A DNA stretch of 53,294 nt from an uncultured Lachnospiraceae bacterium (GTDB lineage: Bacteria > Bacillota > Clostridia > Lachnospirales > Lachnospiraceae). The DNA is taken from positions 1 to 53,294 of the forward strand of contig CANRIM010000014.1 in NCBI GenBank assembly GCA_947630695.1, read 5' to 3'. Below are positions 50,154 through 53,294 of this stretch, one piece after another. The notes beneath the pieces were generated by a model. That model did no database searches, had not been told where the DNA came from, and saw only the letters and a program-made list of their open reading frames with translations. The position numbers were made by a program, and so were the translations under genes. Position 1 is the first letter of the stretch; every line of letters starts with the position of its first letter.

Positions 50154-50951
50154 TTACGGCTGCTTGCCGATATAAGCCAGGATGCCGCCGTCCACATAAA
50201 GGATGTGGCCGTTGACAAAATTCGACGCGTCGGACGCTAAGAATACCGCAGGGCCTTCCAGATCTTCGGTGGTGCCCCATCTGGCTGCCGGCGTCTTGGC
50301 AATGATAAAGGAATCAAAGGGATGTCTGGAGCCGTCGGGCTGACGTTCCCGCAAAGGCGCCGTCTGGGGCGTGGCGATATAGCCGGGGCCGATGCCGTTG
50401 CACTGGATATTGTATTCGCCGTATTCGGAAGCAATATTCCGGGTCAACATCTTCAGACCACCCTTGGCCGCCGCGTAGGCGGAAACGGTCTCTCTGCCCA
50501 GTTCGCTCATCATGGAGCAGATGTTGATAATCTTGCCGTGCCCTTTTTTGATCATCCCCGGAATCACCGCTTTTGAAACAATAAAGGGGGCGTTTAAGTC
50601 CACGTCTACCACCTTCCGGAATTCCGCCGCGTCCATTTCACACATGGGAATCCGGCGGATGATGCCCGCGTTGTTCACCAGAATGTCAATGCCGCCTTCT
50701 TCCTTTTCCAGTTTTTCAGTCAGCGTCTGCACCTGTGCCTCATCCGTCACATCGCAGACATATCCCTTCACGGGGATGCCCTCGGCCGCATAGGAAGCCA
50801 GGCCCTTATCCACCAGCTCCTGATTGATATCGTTAAAAATAATCTTCGCGCCGGCCCGTGCATAGGCCTTCGCGATTGCAAATCCGATCCCATAGGAAGC
50901 GCCTGTGATCCAGGCAGTTTTGCCTTCCAGGGAAAACATATCTTTCTGCAT
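50154..50951 (-). CDS. Short-chain dehydrogenase (gluconate 5-dehydrogenase-like)
   Basis: A 265-residue SDR. The NAD-binding TGASYGIGFAIAK, NNAG motif ILVNNAGIIRRIPM and the catalytic SMMSELGRETVSAYAAAKGG (YxxxK) are all present. IRRIPM and the C-terminal ILAYIGKQP match gluconate 5-dehydrogenase/keto-deoxy-gluconate types. First gene of a four-gene operon (SDR, phosphorylase, PHP, cyclophilin). Confidence 0.92.
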   Translation of the reverse strand: MQKDMFSLEGKTAWITGASYGIGFAIAKAYARAGAKIIFNDINQELVDKGLASYAAEGIPVKGYVCDVTDEAQVQTLTEKLEKEEGGIDILVNNAGIIRRIPMCEMDAAEFRKVVDVDLNAPFIVSKAVIPGMIKKGHGKIINICSMMSELGRETVSAYAAAKGGLKMLTRNIASEYGEYNIQCNGIGPGYIATPQTAPLRERQPDGSRHPFDSFIIAKTPAARWGTTEDLEGPAVFLASDASNFVNGHILYVDGGILAYIGKQP

Positions 50952-50987
50952 ATTACCTGCCTCCGTCAGATTTTGTAATCTTTGCCC

Positions 50988-51016
50988 ATTATAGCACAAT
51001 CGATTCGAACAGACAA
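50988..51016 (-). promoter_or_regulatory. Promoter of the SDR operon
   Basis: TTGTCT (51011-51016) and TATAAT (50988-50993) separated by 17 bp; divergent from the FAD-dehydrogenase promoter. Confidence 0.75.
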
Positions 51017-51023
51017 CCGCGGC

Positions 51024-51052
51024 TTGACTTTTTTACTTTAAAGCGATAGAGT
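51024..51052 (+). promoter_or_regulatory. Probable promoter of the FAD-dehydrogenase gene
   Basis: TTGACT (51024-51029), 17 bp, TAGAGT (51047-51052). The -10 is poor, but spacing and position fit. Confidence 0.45.
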
Positions 51053-51091
51053 ATAAACGATTGTTATTTCTTCAAATCAGGAGGTTTTTTC

Positions 51092-52468
51092 GTGAACAAT
51101 TCTTATGACGTGATTATTATCGGCGCCGGTCCCGGCGGCATTTTTTCTGCCTATGAGCTGTTAAAACAAAATAAACATATACGCATCGCCGTCTTTGAAG
51201 CGGGCAATCCGCTGGAAAAGCGCAAATGCCCCATCGACGGCAAAACCGTCAAATCCTGTATTCACTGCAAGACCTGCGCCATCATGAACGGTTTCGGCGG
51301 CGCAGGCGCTTTTTCCGACGGAAAATATAATATTACCAATGAATTCGGCGGCACCCTGTACCAGTACATCGGCCGGCAGACCGCGCTGGAGCTGATGCGC
51401 TACGTGGATCAGATCAATCTTGCTTACGGCGGAGAGGGTTCCAAACTCTACTCCACCGCCAATTCCGAAATCAAGCGGCTCTGCCTGCAAAACAAGCTGC
51501 ATCTGTTAGACGCCAGCGTCCGGCATCTGGGCACGGACAAAAACTACGTGGTGCTGCAGAATCTGTTCGCACTGCTGAAAGAACAGGTGGATTTCTTCTT
51601 CAACGCGCCGGTGGAAACCGTGGACTGTCTGGAGGAAGGCTACCGCATTACTGCGGACGGACAGGCCTTTACCTGCAAAGAATGTATCATTTCCGTAGGC
51701 CGCTCCGGCAGCAAATGGATGGAAAGCATCTGCAAGCATCTGGACATTCCCACCCAGTCCAACCGGGTGGATATCGGCGTCCGGGTGGAACTGCCCGCGG
51801 AAGTTTTTTCTCATCTGACCGATGAGCTTTATGAAAGCAAGATCATGTACCGGACGGAGAAATACGCCGATCTGGTGCGCACCTTCTGTATGAATCCCAG
51901 AGGGGCCGTGGTCACGGAAAATACCAACGGCATCATTACCGTCAACGGCCACAGCTATGAAGATCCGGCGAAACATACGGAAAATACCAACTTTGCGCTG
52001 CTGGTGGCGAAACATTTTTCCGAGCCTTTCAAGGACAGCACCGGATACGCGGAAAGCATCGCCCACCTCTCCAATATGCTGGGCGGCGGCGTCATCGTAC
52101 AGCGTTTCGGCGACCTGATCAAGGGACAGCGCAGCACCCATTCCCGGATGGAAAAATGCTTTGTGACCCCCACCCTTTCCGCGACGCCGGGAGATTTGAG
52201 CCTCGTCATGCCGAAGCGGATCTTAGACGGCATCATCGAAATGATTTACGCCCTGGACCGCATCGCCCCCGGCACGGCCAATGAGGACACCCTGCTTTAC
52301 GGCGTGGAAGTCAAATTTTACAACATGGAAGTGCAGCTGGACGAAACCCTCTGCACGCCCCACAAAGGACTTTACGTTATCGGCGACGGCAGCGGCGTGA
52401 CCCATTCCCTTTCCCATGCTTCCGCCAGCGGCGTGTTCGTGGCGCGGGAAATCGCGAAGCATTATTGA
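51092..52468 (+). CDS. FAD-dependent dehydrogenase
   Basis: A 458-residue flavoprotein beginning at GTG after AGGAGG. It has the dinucleotide motif VIIIGAGPGGIFSAYEL, a cysteine-bearing segment CPIDGKTVKSCIHCKTC, and a C-terminal FAD-closing motif GLYVIGDGSGVTHSLSHA. It belongs to a conserved family of uncharacterised FAD dehydrogenases. The clustered cysteines may be a metal or redox site. The substrate is unknown. Confidence 0.9.
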   Translation: MNNSYDVIIIGAGPGGIFSAYELLKQNKHIRIAVFEAGNPLEKRKCPIDGKTVKSCIHCKTCAIMNGFGGAGAFSDGKYNITNEFGGTLYQYIGRQTALELMRYVDQINLAYGGEGSKLYSTANSEIKRLCLQNKLHLLDASVRHLGTDKNYVVLQNLFALLKEQVDFFFNAPVETVDCLEEGYRITADGQAFTCKECIISVGRSGSKWMESICKHLDIPTQSNRVDIGVRVELPAEVFSHLTDELYESKIMYRTEKYADLVRTFCMNPRGAVVTENTNGIITVNGHSYEDPAKHTENTNFALLVAKHFSEPFKDSTGYAESIAHLSNMLGGGVIVQRFGDLIKGQRSTHSRMEKCFVTPTLSATPGDLSLVMPKRILDGIIEMIYALDRIAPGTANEDTLLYGVEVKFYNMEVQLDETLCTPHKGLYVIGDGSGVTHSLSHASASGVFVAREIAKHY

Positions 52469-52558
52469 TTTTGAAAGACAGCAAAGGGCCCCTTTCCTTG
52501 AAGGACTTTACTTAGGGATTGTACAACAAGGCTTTGAGTGACAGTCTTCAAGCGGGAC

Positions 52559-52604
52559 AAAAAGAGACCATGTAAGAGTAGAAATGCTCCTGCATGGTCT
52601 TTTT
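52559..52604 (+). terminator. Terminator in the gap before dinD
   Basis: AAAAAGAGACCATG pairs with CATGGTCTTTTT across a 20-nt loop, symmetric A and T runs, 90 bp past the FAD-dehydrogenase stop; possibly bidirectional. Confidence 0.75.
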
Positions 52605-52724
52605 GACTTGATTATGTTATCTTGCTTTAAGCCAGTCTTCATAGAATTTAGCACACTTCGCTACTTGAAAAGCAGAGTATATCAGCCCACGACCATTTTG
52701 ATCATTATCCTCCGTCTTTTCGAT

Positions 52725-53294
52725 TTACTTATCTTCCGGCCCTGGTAATTTACCTGATTGAGACGCCAGCCTCTTCTCTTGGGATTTCACGCGACGCTCC
52801 AATTTTTTGATGTCTTCCGATGGAGGAAGCTCCTCCGGCTTAATGCCTCGTTGTCCAAGCAGTTCACGAACAGAACGGTTGTTTTGCACATGCTCACCAG
52901 TAATAGCCCGTTCTCCCTGCAAATCCTTTTCTTCCACGTTGAAGTTGGTGATTTCTGTTGCTAAATTTTTTGCTGCAATCGTTACAGTAGGCAAAAAATC
53001 TGCAAGAGGGCGATTATTCTTTACTCCCAACCGCTCCTTCATTTCCTGGGTTGTATGTCCTCCAAATAACGCCTGATCACCGTTAGAGCGGATTCTGCCA
53101 AATCCCGCGTCATCAACACCACGCTCATAAATATTTTGAGAAAGATGCTTCTCAGATTCCCGTAACCTGCCACGAGCCTCCGTACGTTCTATCAGAGAAA
53201 TGCGTTCTTCAATCAGTTCTTGCTTTCTGGTCTGTACGGCAAAATAGCTTTGTGCAAATGCGATTTCTTCCTTTTTGGGATCACCATTCTGAGC
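52725..53294 (-). CDS. dinD: DinD-family DNA-damage-inducible protein, 3' part
   Basis: The frame enters from the right edge and ends at 52725, giving 189 codons. FAVQTRKQELIEERISLIERTEARGRL, FGGHTTQEMKERLGVKN, RPLADFLP and LEERRVKSQEKRLA-like segments identify DinD, an SOS-linked protein that in E. coli disrupts RecA filaments. The start is outside the window. In the same frame beyond the TAA another 35 codons are open to a second TAA (52617), which may be chance. Confidence 0.88.
   Translation of the reverse strand, partial: AQNGDPKKEEIAFAQSYFAVQTRKQELIEERISLIERTEARGRLRESEKHLSQNIYERGVDDAGFGRIRSNGDQALFGGHTTQEMKERLGVKNNRPLADFLPTVTIAAKNLATEITNFNVEEKDLQGERAITGEHVQNNRSVRELLGQRGIKPEELPPSEDIKKLERRVKSQEKRLASQSGKLPGPEDK

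Noticed and set aside
1-53294. tRNA, rRNA or CRISPR arrays
   Set aside because: No cloverleaf-like sequences with matching arms, no rRNA segments and no regularly spaced direct repeats were seen on reading both strands. This was a visual search, not a computed one.

Overview
The window looks like chromosome of a spore-forming, anaerobic Clostridia species, most likely a Lachnospiraceae-type member. The evidence is a spoIIE gene, yabP/yabQ, cwlD next to a Csp-like subtilase, a CotS-type spore coat kinase, a reverse rubrerythrin, a type III ProS and low-GC-Gram-positive promoters and ribosome-binding sites. Nearly all genes from 1 to 43.5 kb lie on the minus strand.

Region 1-4.8 kb is an AT-rich accessory island. 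It holds a leader peptide and the start of an outgoing gene, a frameshifted YhcG-type nuclease, a Phd/PIN toxin-antitoxin pair, a Fic protein, a zinc-ribbon protein and a RelE-type toxin-antitoxin pair. The last pair sits inside an 866-bp non-autonomous element flanked by a 30-bp duplication of the 3' end of lysS and containing putative integrase arm sites. Region 4.75-9 kb is a housekeeping run (DUF6145-like, coaX, dusB, greA, lysS), followed by a secreted SH3/3D-domain protein, a SpoU methyltransferase and pfkA.

Region 12.4-19.1 kb is the centrepiece. dnaE (replicative polymerase alpha subunit) is split by a 3.16-kb sense-oriented group II intron placed exactly after the codon of a catalytic aspartate (KMD|FLGL). 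The intron carries a full RT-maturase-HNH protein and a second small gene for a two-helix membrane protein, lying between the maturase gene and domain V. Both exons are intact and in phase, so DnaE should depend on splicing.

Region 19-29 kb holds a small FTR-like iron-sulfur protein, an ECF sigma/anti-sigma/secreted-protein set, rubrerythrin, and an eight-gene overlapping operon (GH13 glycosidase, endonuclease III, a tiny membrane protein, AIR-synthase-like, Lrp, aminotransferase, TrmL, methyltransferase). Region 29-36.7 kb is the ancient rqcP-yabP-yabQ-divIC-spoIIE-tilS-hpt-ftsH sporulation/division cluster. It has a recognisable Spo0A-type spoIIE promoter with a 21-bp spacer and a sigma-E-type yabP promoter. 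Region 36.7-43.5 kb carries phosphoglucomutase, a CotS-like gene, and an RbsD/flavin reductase/proS/CCA operon. From 43.6 kb, plus-strand cwlD, subtilase and acyl-CoA ligase genes are followed by a four-gene minus operon, an FAD-dependent dehydrogenase and a partial dinD.

Two unexplained structured DNA elements stand out: an ~88-bp repeat found twice (12.4 and 36.3 kb) and a ~170-bp folded element after pgm. No tRNA, rRNA or CRISPR array was seen.
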